Positions 1 through 10,125 of a stretch of DNA of 52,936 nt are shown piece by piece. The DNA is from Astrothelium macrocarpum. Lineage: Eukaryota > Ascomycota > Dothideomycetes > Trypetheliales > Trypetheliaceae. How positions within the stretch are numbered: position 1 is the stretch's first letter; the number at the start of each line of letters is the position of its first letter. The notes beneath the pieces are model-generated. The model did no database searches, was not told the DNA's origin, and was given only the letters and a program-made list of their open reading frames with translations. Position numbers and translations under genes: made by a program. The stretch spans positions 1 to 52,936 of the forward strand of contig JAGEMR010000177.1 of assembly GCA_021030915.1 (NCBI GenBank). The letters are read 5' to 3'.

Positions 1-142
1 ATTTTATAAAATTATTATTAATATTTTATAAAATTATTATTAATATTTTATAAAATTATTATTAATATTTTATAAAATTATTATTAATATTTTATAAAAT
101 TATTATTAATATTTTATAAAATTATTATTAATATTTTATAAA
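1..142. repeat. 22-bp tandem array in AT-rich DNA
   Basis: Six complete, essentially identical copies of a 22-bp unit (attttataaaattattatta plus at) run from base 1 to 132, followed by a partial seventh copy to about 142. The array touches the window edge, so its true length is unknown. It lies inside the decayed transposon block. The matching part of the related element at 44407-46564 (around 45760-45900) has no such array, so it looks like a local expansion. Confidence 0.9.
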
Positions 143-1496
143 AATCTGAATAAAAGAGATTTTTAAAAAAGAATAATCCAAATATTATTAAAATCTTCTG
201 ATAAAAATCTGATCTAATATAATAAATGAATTATATAATTAGAGATCTATTTTTAATCAGTCATTGGCGATATTTGATGGCGTAAATATCTATTAATATA
301 CCGGCCAAAATAATTGAAAAAAATCAGATTTTATAAGAATTATTAAATTTCCAATAATTTATATCTAATAATCCAATTTCTGATTATAATAAATCGTCAA
401 AGAATTAAAAATATTCATATCTAATAACTGAAATTGATATATGAAATAAAATGAATAAATAATTATAAATATTTGATTATTATAATAATAATCAAAAAAT
501 TTTATCATTAAATGATTTTTATAATTATCAATTATTAATAATTTCTATTTCAAATTATTATTAACTTTTAATTTAATATTTTTATTAAATATTTAATTAA
601 ATTATATAAAATTCATTTCATTATTTATTCATTCAAATAAAAATGATATAAAATTATATTTATAAATCATTATATTCATATTATGAATTCATATTTTTTA
701 TATATTATTTATTATAAAATCGAAAATAATTAATAAAATTAATATCAAATTATTTATATATATTATTATTAATAAAATGATTTAAATATAAAATATATCT
801 ATATCAAATTCTCATAATAAATTTTATTTTTAAAATAATTTAATAAATATACGATATTATTTAATATTTATATTAAATACGAAATCTTTTTCATTCATAT
901 TATATATATTATAAAAAAAAATATTATATTATTTAATTTTAGAATTTATTTATCAAATTATTAATAGAAAAATAAATGATTTTAAAAATTTATATTATTT
1001 TAAAATAAAATTTTAATTATTTATAATTATTTATCTTTTTTAAATAAAATCAAAAATAATAAAATATATTAATTTTAATTTTAATTAATTATAATTCACG
1101 AAATAATTTATTCAATTTCTTTTAATTTCTTTTTTATTAATATTTATTACGAAATTATGAATCATTTATATAATAAATAGAATATCACGATTCGTAAATA
1201 TATTAATCTAATTAATTAATATGATTTCCTATTATAGAAAAAATTTGATTAAATCATTTTAAAAGATTTCAATTCTATTTCTGATGATACCTCTATAATG
1301 GTATGATAACATCGAATGATGGATTTTATGAATTTTAATTAGCTGAATATAATTAGGATATTCCTGCGCATCTGCTGCTTCAAGAGCTGCTTCAATTGAA
1401 CCCATATTGGTGGAGTTATTACGAGACGAAAACATTCGGCGAGGCGGAAATCAAGCGTGCATTGTGTGGGACCGTGCACAAGGTGGTGCACACTCG
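1..1496 (-). mobile_element. RIP-decayed Pogo/Fot1-like DNA transposon, right part
   Basis: This stretch is nearly pure A+T up to about 1340 and then of normal composition to the end at 1496, next to a TA dinucleotide (1497-1498). Read on the minus strand, bases 286-269 give FTPSNI, followed by a few readable residues and LYNS..ILDQI. This resembles the C-terminal region of Pogo/Fot1-type DDE transposases as I know it; stop codons interrupt the frame. Bases 1396-1498 align without gaps to the left end of the element at 44407-46564 (reverse complement), and bases 274-209 align to 45631-45696 at the same distance from the end. The left end is outside the window. No functional product is possible. 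The family assignment rests on the TA target, the end homology and a short motif. Confidence 0.6.
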
Positions 1497-1498
1497 TA
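1396..1498. repeat. Conserved terminal segment of Pogo-like element with TA target
   Basis: An end segment of about 101 bp that matches, in reverse complement, the left end of the element starting at 44407. The alignment is ungapped and by hand count about two thirds identical. The best parts are the inner catattggtgg box and the outer ccgtgcac.aggtggtg box. Both copies finish at a TA. The composition is normal although the interior is AT-saturated. Confidence 0.65.
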
Positions 1499-1574
1499 TC
1501 AGATCAGGAGTTTCAATCTCATCTGGTTTTGACTATCTCCGCGTCTCGCCCTTCTAAGGGCTACGAAGCTCGAA

Positions 1575-2266
1575 ATGACAAGATCCATGATAAGCTTGCC
1601 TGGTATCGGCATTGACATCGTGCATGTACCACGCATACTCAAAATCATAGGCCGGCGCAATGAAGCCGGTTCTAGAGAAGCTCAGTTGTCTCGCTTTATA
1701 CAAAAAATCATGACACCAAATGAGCGCGCACAGTTTCGGTCGCGATGGGGCTCGAATGAAAAAATTCTGGGAGGTAGCAATAGAATCAAAGAGTGTGCCA
1801 TGCACATTGCTGGAAGGTATGTTGTTTTAAAGCTTCCGGTATAGTCCTATAAAGGGGACTCATCGCCCCAATGATGTTCATGGCAAAAGTCTAGCTAATT
1901 TCCCTATACAGATGGGCAGCTAAAGAAGCCGTCATCAAAGCTGTAACTCCACAGAAGATTGGTTTCAAGCAAATAGAGATCCATACGCATCAACTAGGAT
2001 TCCCGACTGCATTATTCATATGTGAAAAAGACAGACGCGTTGAGCACGACTTTGCCAAAATCAGCATTAGTCACGATGGAGAGTACGCAACGGCTATGTG
2101 TCTTACTATGGGCGTGCAGACGAGTCTTCCCACATCCTTGGACAAGTCTGAGTCGGAAAGCAAGAGCAACTTACATAACTTAGGAAGAACACGGGTTTCC
2201 ACTGAAGTTGATGAAATGTTCTCGCAGGACGCTTCTGCTTTGGAGACCGAGGGTAAGAAAGGTTAA
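1575..2266 (+). CDS. PPT2: Holo-[acyl-carrier-protein] synthase, mitochondrial PPT2 type
   Basis: Transfers the 4'-phosphopantetheine arm of CoA to a serine of acyl carrier protein; in fungi this short, stand-alone AcpS type normally serves mitochondrial ACP (family knowledge). Exons are 1575-1816 and 1912-2266 with a 95-bp GT-AG intron; the product is 198 aa. Family signatures are visible: G-x-G-I-D at residues 10-14 with the metal-binding Asp, and R-W-A-A-K-E-A at about 81-87, which is rebuilt exactly across the splice junction and contains the catalytic Glu. A Ser/Glu-rich tail of about 40 residues follows the domain. The ATG at 1575 is the first in frame and sits only 76 bp after a transposon end, so the promoter must overlap that element. 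No clear targeting peptide precedes the domain. It converges on the chitin synthase gene. Confidence 0.88.
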
Positions 2267-2622
2267 GAATATTAAGTCTTGGGATCCATCAAGTTCTCCA
2301 GCACAAGCCCCAAATGGCTAGAGAGCGTGGGGCTTTTCCTGTGAAGACACTTTTCTTCAATGAAGTCACCTCAGTACAGCGGCTGTTACAACACCAAGCA
2401 ACTACCACCAAACAATACGTTTCATATATATATTTGAGGCGCCCAATCATTTGGCGCTTCCCTTTGCTACCACAGCCCCAGACATCAGACAAAACGAGAA
2501 ACTCCTGTTATACATGACAGGCTTCCCAAATGAGCCTTCATCCAACACCAGGAGATCCAACCAAGTCCAAAGTATTAACGTCTCTCTTCCATATTCGACG
2601 AATCAACTACACCTCGACAACT
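2267..2622. other. Convergent 3' spacer
   Basis: 356 bp between the converging 3' ends of the holo-ACP synthase and chitin synthase genes, with C-rich text towards the chitin synthase end. I see no gene. Open frames here are short and have no recognisable content, so it probably holds both 3' UTRs. Confidence 0.6.
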
Positions 2623-5600
2623 TTAACCCTTGCCAAACGTACTTCCCAGGCTACTCGGCGCCACACTACTCAACTTACTACTTACCCAACTTCCGCTCCC
2701 ACTCATCCAACTCGGCGCACTCCACCCGCTCCCCCATCGACTTCCCCTTCCGCCTCCCAGACCCGTCTTCTTACTACCATCGCCCGGCCACTTAATCTTC
2801 ATCTTTCCATCCGCAATACTCTGCACGATATTAATCACGCCAAACGAACTACTCCCAATCGCACGGAATAGCGCCAGCCCGGCAACCGACCACAGGATGA
2901 ACTTGAGATAAAAATTGTTCCCCACATGCGTACCACTATACACCTCGCTCACCGCCATGGCCAACACCGCATTCGCCACCATCCAGCTGGCCACCATGTA
3001 AGTCCTCACGGCGCGATAGTAATCCTCCTGCATCTGCGCCTCGCTCGTTGGCGGCTGTACAACCTCCACGCGGTCCCGCAGGTTCCGCAGCGCCTCATCG
3101 TAGCCAGAGTCGATATCGAGCTGCTCGCTCGGCATCTCCAGCTCGACGACATTGCCACCCTTTGCGGTCTTGGCAGCGCCAAGATCGGTGTGGCTGACAT
3201 TGTCGCCCTTGGTGCCCCAGGTGACGTCGTGGGCGTTGCAGAAGGCGTAGACCTGCAAGGTGCAGATGTACGAGGGCAGCAGGGCGAAGTACTGGGCGGA
3301 CGAGGTGAACATGTGCCACGGGTCGAGGTACAGGAAGGACATGAGGAAGTACAGGCCGATGGTGGAGCAGGTGGAGACGATGAGGTTGGTGAAGATGTTG
3401 TTGCCGATGCGGAACTGCGTGCCGGGCGTGGTGAGCTGGCGCACGACGATGTAGAGTGCTGCGAAGGTCGTGTACGACATGATGATGCTGTACACGATCA
3501 TGGAGGAGAGGAACATTTTCTTGGCGCCTTGGGGCCGGTTGCCCATGGATAGGATGAACTGCATGCAGATGAGGAGGACGCAGCAGTAACGGAGGATGAT
3601 GAAGATGTAGTTGCCGATGTTGTGGCCAAAGGGATCGATTTGAGGGTCGCCGAGGGAGCCGGCGATGAAGTAGAAGGTCAGGTAAAAGTTCGCCTGCGAA
3701 TCATGATTCAGTGTGTGGGATGAGAGGCGAAGGAATGAAAGAACTTACGAGAGAAAAATATGTGAAAAGCAAGCTGACGAATTGGTAGACGAATTCGATG
3801 TGAAGAAGGATTTTCCGCCAAAGTGTATGGTCTGTTCTCCATACCTGCTTGAAATGGAGAAGGGAGTAGACGGCAGCGAAGAAAGCACCATTCAGCCATC
3901 TTCGTCGCTGAGATATAAATTCCGGAACAGTGTCTGCGCAAAAGTTAGCAATCCTGGTCAGCAATTACAGCCGAATCAAGGATTTGAAAGAAAAGGGCGT
4001 ACCAGGCACATCCGTCTCTCCTGTAGCACTCTTCACATACTTCAACACCCATCTCTCGCTCCTCTTCGCAACCAACTCCCAACACAAGATACGATCTTCA
4101 GCCAAATACATGTTCGCAGTGAACACATCAGCATCCTGTCCATGCAGCGTCTCGCCCTTGAAATACTGGCTCAACGGCCCATGTCCCGTCTCATCATTCT
4201 GCAAGGCATGGTATCGATACGCGCTCAACGCACCTGGCAACACCGTGATGTACCCAAACACCGACTCGAGCGGCTTGTCGAGAATATTAGACATCTTGTA
4301 CTCGAAATTCTGGCTCGCCACCAGCGGATTGAGCAGGCCCAGCCAGCCCTTACCCTTGCCCGCCTTGATCTCACCCGCGGCGCCAGCAACGTTGGAATCC
4401 GTATCAAACGCCTTCCAGAGATGGTACAGCGACGTCTTGCCCGGCTTCGTGCCGACATCGAGCAGAATGCAGACATTGGGGTTCAAGGCGCGGCCAAACG
4501 CGTTGAAGAACCAGCGGTGCGAGTTCAGCTTCTTCGCGTTCTTCTCCTTGAGACAGAAGATCATCTGGCAGGGCACGATGCCCTTCTCGGCGCCCTTGAA
4601 CTTGAGGTCGGCGTCCAGCGACACCTGCGTCGTGTACTCGTACACATGCCCGGTCACCTCGCGCTGGTTGACGAGGTTCTTCGCGATCCCGTCCTGGTAG
4701 ATGCCCATGGCGGCGAGCGCGTCCAGCGTGCGCGGATGCACCTTCTGCCGCCCGTCGGAGATGACGCACACCACGATCTTCTGCCAGCCGTCCTTGCCCC
4801 ACGTGCGCGACTTGGCGCGCGAGCAAAAGTGCGTGATGTTCTGCATGACGGCGTGCATGGTGCGGGTGAAGTCGATCTCGTCCTCGTTGTACATGGTCAC
4901 GCAGATCAGGAGCTCGGTTTCGCGCTCGGGGTTCGTCAGGTTCTGGCGAAGCTTGTAGCCGCGGTCGACAAAGTCGTCGGGGTCGCAGGTCACGGCGGTG
5001 TAGCGCATATGCGTGAATTCGATGTCGTCCCGACGCGGGAGGAAGGAGTAGAGGATTGTGGGAATCTTGCATTCGAGGATGAGCTCGCCGTTGATGAGTT
5101 TTACTTCCTTCTTGGCCATTTGTGCTTGTCGCGCGCCTCTTCTTCGCTGTTGTGCTCCTGTTGGGGCGGGACCCATGAATTGCTCTTTTAGGCTGTACTC
5201 GTCTGTGAAGGTGGACTCTGACATGAATGATTCTTGAGACTTGAGCTCAGGCCGAGACTCCATCTCGCTGGTTGGTCCAAACACATCATCACCGTCCTCG
5301 TCAATCGGTATTGTTGTCGCTTCAGCAGCATCTTTTGCCGAGTCCCGCGATACTGGTCTTCCTCCTGCAAATAGAGGAGCGGGTGGAAGTGGACGCTTTG
5401 GACTGCCGCCATATTGTGACGATGGTGTACCGGGTCTTGGGCTTCCATTCAAATCTGCTGGCTCGTAGGACACTGTCGAGGCTGGGGGTCTACTGTAACT
5501 ACTGTTTCCAGATGGCGTCCATGGTCGGGTAGGTGAAGTTCGGGTAGGAGAAGAAGGACGATATGCTGTGTATGGCGGGATATCGCTGGCTGGAGGCGCC

Positions 5601-6092
5601 ATGTTTGGAGCATCATCTAGGATCGAGGGTTGTCTTGATAATGGTAAAGATGTTGTAGAAGGATGATAGGATCGTTGCAATGGGCTTGGACCGCTGGATC
5701 TGGGTGGGCTTTCTACCACTTCGCCTTTGCGCTTGAATCGAACATTGAAGCGTTTCTTGCTGCTGGGAGGCTTATCGTTTGAAAGAGTTGTTCCTGCTTC
5801 TTGGAGGAAATCGTCCAGGGCAGATCCCTGTGCTGTTGGTCCATTGCGCACTGAAGACTTTGGAGGCTTTGCATTGGGAGGTTGTTGACTATTTGCTGTT
5901 GAGCTCTTGAACGGCATGCAGCATGGTTGGGTTTACTTACTGGCTGTATTGATTGTCATCAGTTGGAGTCAACAAGCGCATGGTTGCGCCATGTTGCGGT
6001 GTTGAATCTCCCTCACTATGAGCATAGGCTGGTGGTGCCTGATCAGGAGCACTTGGCTGCGGATTTGCACGATATCGCAAAGGAGTCGGCAT
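2623..6092 (-). CDS. Chitin synthase, class I-III group
   Basis: Membrane GT2 enzyme that polymerises UDP-GlcNAc into chitin at the plasma membrane. Four exons: 6092-5941, 5888-4003, 3933-3749, 3693-2623; introns of 52, 69 and 55 bp; 1097 aa. The N-terminal 280 or so residues are Pro/Ser-rich and probably cytosolic. The catalytic part carries the EDRIL (from 648) and QRRRW (688-692) signatures, the latter just after the second splice junction. About seven hydrophobic segments follow, as usual in this group, and the end is Gly/Ser-rich. An ATG at 5917 would give a shorter protein, but the upstream exon has a perfect gtaagt donor and joins in phase through an acceptor at 5889, so I prefer the start at 6092. 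The conserved text looks most like class III to me, but I cannot separate class II from III without an alignment. Confidence 0.93.
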
Positions 6093-6948
6093 GACTCTGG
6101 TTTCGAAGCTGGAGTCTACCTGACAACGAGCGGAATGTAGGTTTTTAGTAGGAATGAATAGCCATGCGTATTGAATGAAGGTCTGTTAGGATTTTTGGGG
6201 TAATTGTACAAGCCGTCAACCAGCACTGGACAAATCGTAGCAAGAGTCAGGTCAAATTGATTTGTAGCAATTAAAGTGCGATGCAAGACCGAGGATCTTG
6301 CTTCTGGTTCGCGAGCGTCATGGGTAATGTTGTCGCTCTTCGACCGTAATTGGCTTAGCGTAGTTGACCGAGCAACGGCACGGGCAGCGTGGACATTGAA
6401 ACCAAGAAGCGAGAGTATCTCAAGGACGCGTCAACATCAAAATGAAGTAAATTCTGAAGAAATTTCAATAGTATTGTCGATCATACCTTGATTACCTTAC
6501 TTGGATTTGAAGAGTCCTCTCTGAGGAAGGCGGAAATGCATTCTTCTCAACTATTGATATGATGGAAACCCTGGCTTTCCATAGCACGTGTCGCGTACCA
6601 TCTCATGTGGATTTGCAGATGTGAGCCCTCTTGTACATCCCATTAAATTCTTTTCGCAATGGAAATAGTCCTGTTATATTCGCAAACTCGGCTTGCAGGA
6701 TACTGGAATTATGCTAAAGTTCATATTTTGTCCTAATAAAACCAAGAAAATGCTGGGCGGCTTCTTGGTACGATCTATATACATGAATGATTACATTGAC
6801 ATGATCCAGAATGCTGTGATCAAACTGCCTCTTCCAAATGTGTTGGGGGACAATACCAAAAGCGCCATTCCAAGAATGCACCAATGCGACGCCTCTCTTT
6901 CCCTGTATCTATGAAAGGTTGCTTGAGCCTGATCCAACAGTGCCCTGA
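6093..6948. other. Intergenic: upstream region of chitin synthase
   Basis: 856 bp between the chitin synthase start and the 3' end of ROT1. Both genes run on the minus strand, so this should hold the chitin synthase promoter and leader plus the ROT1 3' UTR. The open frames inside are short and show no conserved features. I cannot identify specific operator sites. Confidence 0.6.
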
Positions 6949-7895
6949 TTAGAAGCAAAAGTACAAGACGCTACCCAAACCGGTCAACGAGACTCCAAAC
7001 CACCACCATTTGTCTGCATCTACGAGTGCCGACTTTTTCCGCTGAACCTGTGGCTGTATGCCATCCATTTCGAAATCCTCACCAAGCCATCGCTTCAGTT
7101 TTGAACTTGAGGTGGAAGTAGCTGTCGAGGCAGCACCGGTGCTGGAGACATTTGTCGGATTGAGGGTTGTTGTTGGAAGCATTTGCGGAGGGCTATAGGC
7201 AAGGTACATGGGTGGCATTGGTGTGCCGTCGAACTCGTACAGGTTCAAACGAGGGATGTTGTAATATGGGTCCGTGAGGACTTCGTATTCCTGTGGATCT
7301 TGTTAGCAAGACGTTTGATCAGGCCGTGCCGCGAAGCGATTCATATTATCCTCGGACGAATAGAAATACTTGGTAAAGGCAAACTATGTACTGACCTTCA
7401 TCATTTCCGATTGGTTGTATCGTGTGTATATTGCGTTACTGCCGTTGCATGGTTGTGATAACAGCTGTCTCCCGTCTACAGCAATCGGAGTAAGGAGTAA
7501 AGAGCCATTCGCAGCTTTTATGTAGGAACCATGTTGGAATTGTAAGATACCGGAAGGACAGGCCGGGTTGGTTGCTGCAAGTCGCAAAGATCACCGTCAG
7601 CCGTCGCGTGCCACAAACTTGTATTCATGGCTAGTTTAAACACTATAGACTTACGATTGGAAATAGCGCGAAAGTATGCTTCCTCGTAATGACCATCCAA
7701 GGTAAATGAGTATGATATCCCCGTTCGGGATGGCTCGTTTAATTGATCCTTGACAGGGTCAAAGAAGCCAGGTCCCGTCAGTGTCTTGTTCGACTTGGTA
7801 CTCCATGTACCAACGAGATCGATTGCGCCTTGAGCATCGGCTAGGGAAAGGTAGGTGAGACCAGCAATGAGGATGGATTGGAATGAAGGTGTCAT
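6949..7895 (-). CDS. ROT1: ROT1-like ER protein
   Basis: Matches the fungal Rot1 family, an ER-membrane protein needed for cell-wall beta-1,6-glucan and protein folding/glycosylation (family knowledge). Exons are 7895-7655, 7574-7396 and 7290-6949 with 80- and 105-bp introns; 253 aa. Visible features: a signal peptide in the first 21 residues; the family opening GAIDLVGTWSTKS just after it; FFDPVKD; RTGISYSFTLDG; ACPSGILQFQHG; LTDPYYNIPRLNLYEFDG in the last exon; several N-x-S/T sites; a Ser/Thr linker; and one hydrophobic C-terminal segment ending in LYFCF. Domain order and length are those of the family, and the junctions rebuild conserved text. It is divergent to the folate cyclo-ligase gene. 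Confidence 0.93.
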
Positions 7896-8371
7896 GATTC
7901 GTCAGGGGCCCACGCAGGGCCAAGAGGTCTAATCTCCCTCTCCAAAAGGGATCCGAGTTGTGGTATCGTATATTTTGAGAGGGTTTGAAGAGTGTTTGAC
8001 GAGGTACAGAGTGGTGGTGGGTGATTGTAGGATGGGAGAGGGGAGGAGTGAACGGAGAGGTTTCAATGATCAAAGGAGAAGTCGAGTACCGGCTCAGCCA
8101 CACTGACTGTGGCGGCAGTACCTTGATGCATGCACGGCACCTCAGATCGTCAGAGTGCCTACCTAAGCTCCCCAAGACATATACATATATACCGCATGAT
8201 CAGATCAGCCAAAAAGACGCAACTACAATGACAGTAGTACGTGAAGATATATAGGGCGTTGACGTTATCTGAGAGCCGGCTTCTTCATAGACTACCCTTA
8301 CACCGTTTTATGTGAATGGTCCAAAACTGGGTCAAACCATTTAATTTTACAGAGAGCGCAAGCAACAGAGC
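7896..8371. promoter_or_regulatory. Divergent promoter ROT1 / folate cyclo-ligase
   Basis: 476 bp between two outward-facing start codons, so it must serve both genes. A TA-rich stretch (acatatacatatatacc, about 8178-8194) may act as a core promoter element for the plus-strand gene; this is inference. No gene fits inside. Confidence 0.5.
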
Positions 8372-9254
8372 ATGGCGACTATAAAGATGTCTAAGAGCGA
8401 GCTACGTCAAGAAATCAGGGCCATTCTCACGGGTCTGTCTTATGAAAATATTGCCACACAGTGTAGATTCTTCCCATTCTTTATTTTTACTTTTACATTT
8501 ATTTTATTTTTTTTTTTTTTTGATGACGCAAGGTTCCTGGTTGCTGATTTCACGATAGCAAGGAACGCGGTATCGGTACTTTTTTCAATGCCAGAATACA
8601 AAGCGTCAAAGAGAATTGGTGTTTATTTGTCCATGCCAGCCGCAGAAATTCAGACTAGTGTCATAGTTCACGATGCATTTCGTCACGGGAAACAAATCTT
8701 TGTACCTTATATCTACAAGCAGCTGAAGCCAAAGGAAGGCCAGCCCAAGTCGATCATGGACATGTTGGAACTGAAATCTGCAGATGAATACGAATCGCTA
8801 AACCGAGATGGTTGGGGCATTCCGAGCCTTCCAACAGAGAGCATAGAAGCGCGGGCGAATTGTCTTGGAGGAAGTGGTCTTTCGGAAGCTGGCGATCGAG
8901 ACATGGATGAAAGTGAAGGTCTGGATTTGGTGGTAATGCCTGGTCTAGTATTTGATATACACATGGGACGAATAGGACATGGCAAAGGTTTCTATGATTT
9001 CTTCTTGCAAAGATACAAGGAGAGCTGTAAACATAAGGCAACAAAGCAGATGCCCTTGCTTGGTAAGCAGTGTTATATTTTATCCCCATGTGTTCCATCA
9101 ATACTAATGCGCATCAGTCGGCCTCGCACTGAGTGAACAAGTCCTATCCAGTGATCGGACAGTACCGAGGGATTCGTTGGATTGGTTGGTGGATGCTCTC
9201 ATTAATGGGCGTGGTAGACTTCTTCGCAGCCCTACAGAAAGACAGCTCCCCTAA
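8372..9254 (+). CDS. FAU1: 5-formyltetrahydrofolate cyclo-ligase (MTHFS)
   Basis: ATP-dependent conversion of 5-formyl-THF to 5,10-methenyl-THF, returning stored folate to one-carbon metabolism. Exons are 8372-8462, 8559-9062 and 9118-9254; introns 96 and 55 bp; 243 aa. The first junction rebuilds the family segment TQSRNAVSVLFSMPEY; then come SKRIGVYLSMPAAEI and the nucleotide/Mg loop PGLVFDIHMGRIGHGKGFYD. The last junction gives LVGLALSEQ. The protein ends with a short basic tail. The first intron contains a run of 15 T (8507-8521), has no stop in the coding frame and is a multiple of three. An uncorrected frame therefore reads straight through with a Phe-rich insert that is not part of the family. 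It converges with the Sm E gene, 96 bp apart. Confidence 0.92.
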
Positions 9255-9350
9255 TGTCACTGATTGTATGTCTTCCCCAGGCGCGTGGTTTCTGGCCAAC
9301 GTTCGGGATGGAGTTGTAGTTGTGGGTAGATGGACGGTATAACGGTGTTT

Positions 9351-9747
9351 CTAGTTGTCCATACTTTGAATGAGGGCTACGTTGTCGCCTTTCAACAGGA
9401 TTTGCCCTATACAGGAGTCAATCAAGACGGTAGTGCATCAATTCAAGATAAATTTACCTAAAGGTCTTCTCGTCTCCTCTGGTGAATTTTTGGAGGGCTG
9501 CTTCACTTCGACGGCGTCGTCAATAACGAGGTTCATGAATTCATCGAATCCCTGTGATAGAAAAAGAATCAGCGCAAGTACGAAATAGGCACACAACAGG
9601 ATATACCCTCATCTTGCCCTCAATGCGAAAGCCAAGCTGCTCGTACAGCCAAACTTGAACGGTGGAGTGTTGCTGCAAAAGCTTGAAAATAAAATTGATT
9701 GGAGGAAGCAGAACTCTGCGACCTCCACCTCCACCTCTGCCTGTCAT
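9351..9747 (-). CDS. SME1: Small nuclear ribonucleoprotein E (Sm E)
   Basis: Core spliceosomal Sm-ring protein that binds the Sm site of U1, U2, U4 and U5 snRNAs with the other Sm proteins. Exons are 9747-9607, 9551-9458 and 9406-9351, introns 55 and 51 bp; 96 aa, normal for the family. It starts with a Gly/Arg stretch, then PPINFIFKLLQQ, the Sm1 motif (VWLYEQLGFRIEGKMRGFDE.. across the first junction) and the Sm2 motif (GQILLKGDNVALIQ, rebuilt across the second junction). Its start faces that of MTR10, 378 bp away. Confidence 0.95.
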
Positions 9748-10125
9748 TTTCGGTAGACGTTAGAGAAGTGAGCGATCAGGCGAGAAGTGACTCGAGTGTG
9801 CTGCTAACTCAGCGACAAGGCGAACAATCAGCGGCAAAGTCAAGAATCATTCATTCGTAGCGGCTGTGGTCTGGGCATTGGCGCGACCGAGACGCGGTGG
9901 TCCGCCAAAATTAAGCAGTGGTCAAAGCGCCGCAGCGTCATTCGGCCATTGTTTAAACACCCAGACATTTACCACGCACTCCCCTCCACTTCGACTCCTC
10001 GAATCCCTTGCCCTCTTTACTTCTGCATCCGTCCACCAGTGCACATCTGTCTTCGTTCACTGCTTATACAAGTCAATTACTTGCTCGAGGGCGCCTTCTG
10101 CGCGTCCGGCCATCGTTAGTCGAGC
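9748..10125. promoter_or_regulatory. Divergent promoter Sm E / MTR10
   Basis: 378 bp between two outward-facing start codons, hence a shared promoter region. The part before MTR10 is C/T-rich (about 9960-10070), common for fungal transcription starts. No specific sites are identified. Confidence 0.5.

Noticed and set aside
1..142. Telomere or CRISPR array
   Set aside because: The unit is not telomere-like and there are no spacers; it is a simple tandem repeat in a eukaryotic genome.
2926..3552. 208-codon plus-strand frame
   Set aside because: Antisense shadow of the chitin synthase membrane region; His/Arg-rich without a family match.
3713..5191. Long plus-strand open frame (492 codons) opposite the chitin synthase
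   Set aside because: It is the antisense of highly conserved chitin synthase exons in codon-biased DNA and has no recognisable content.
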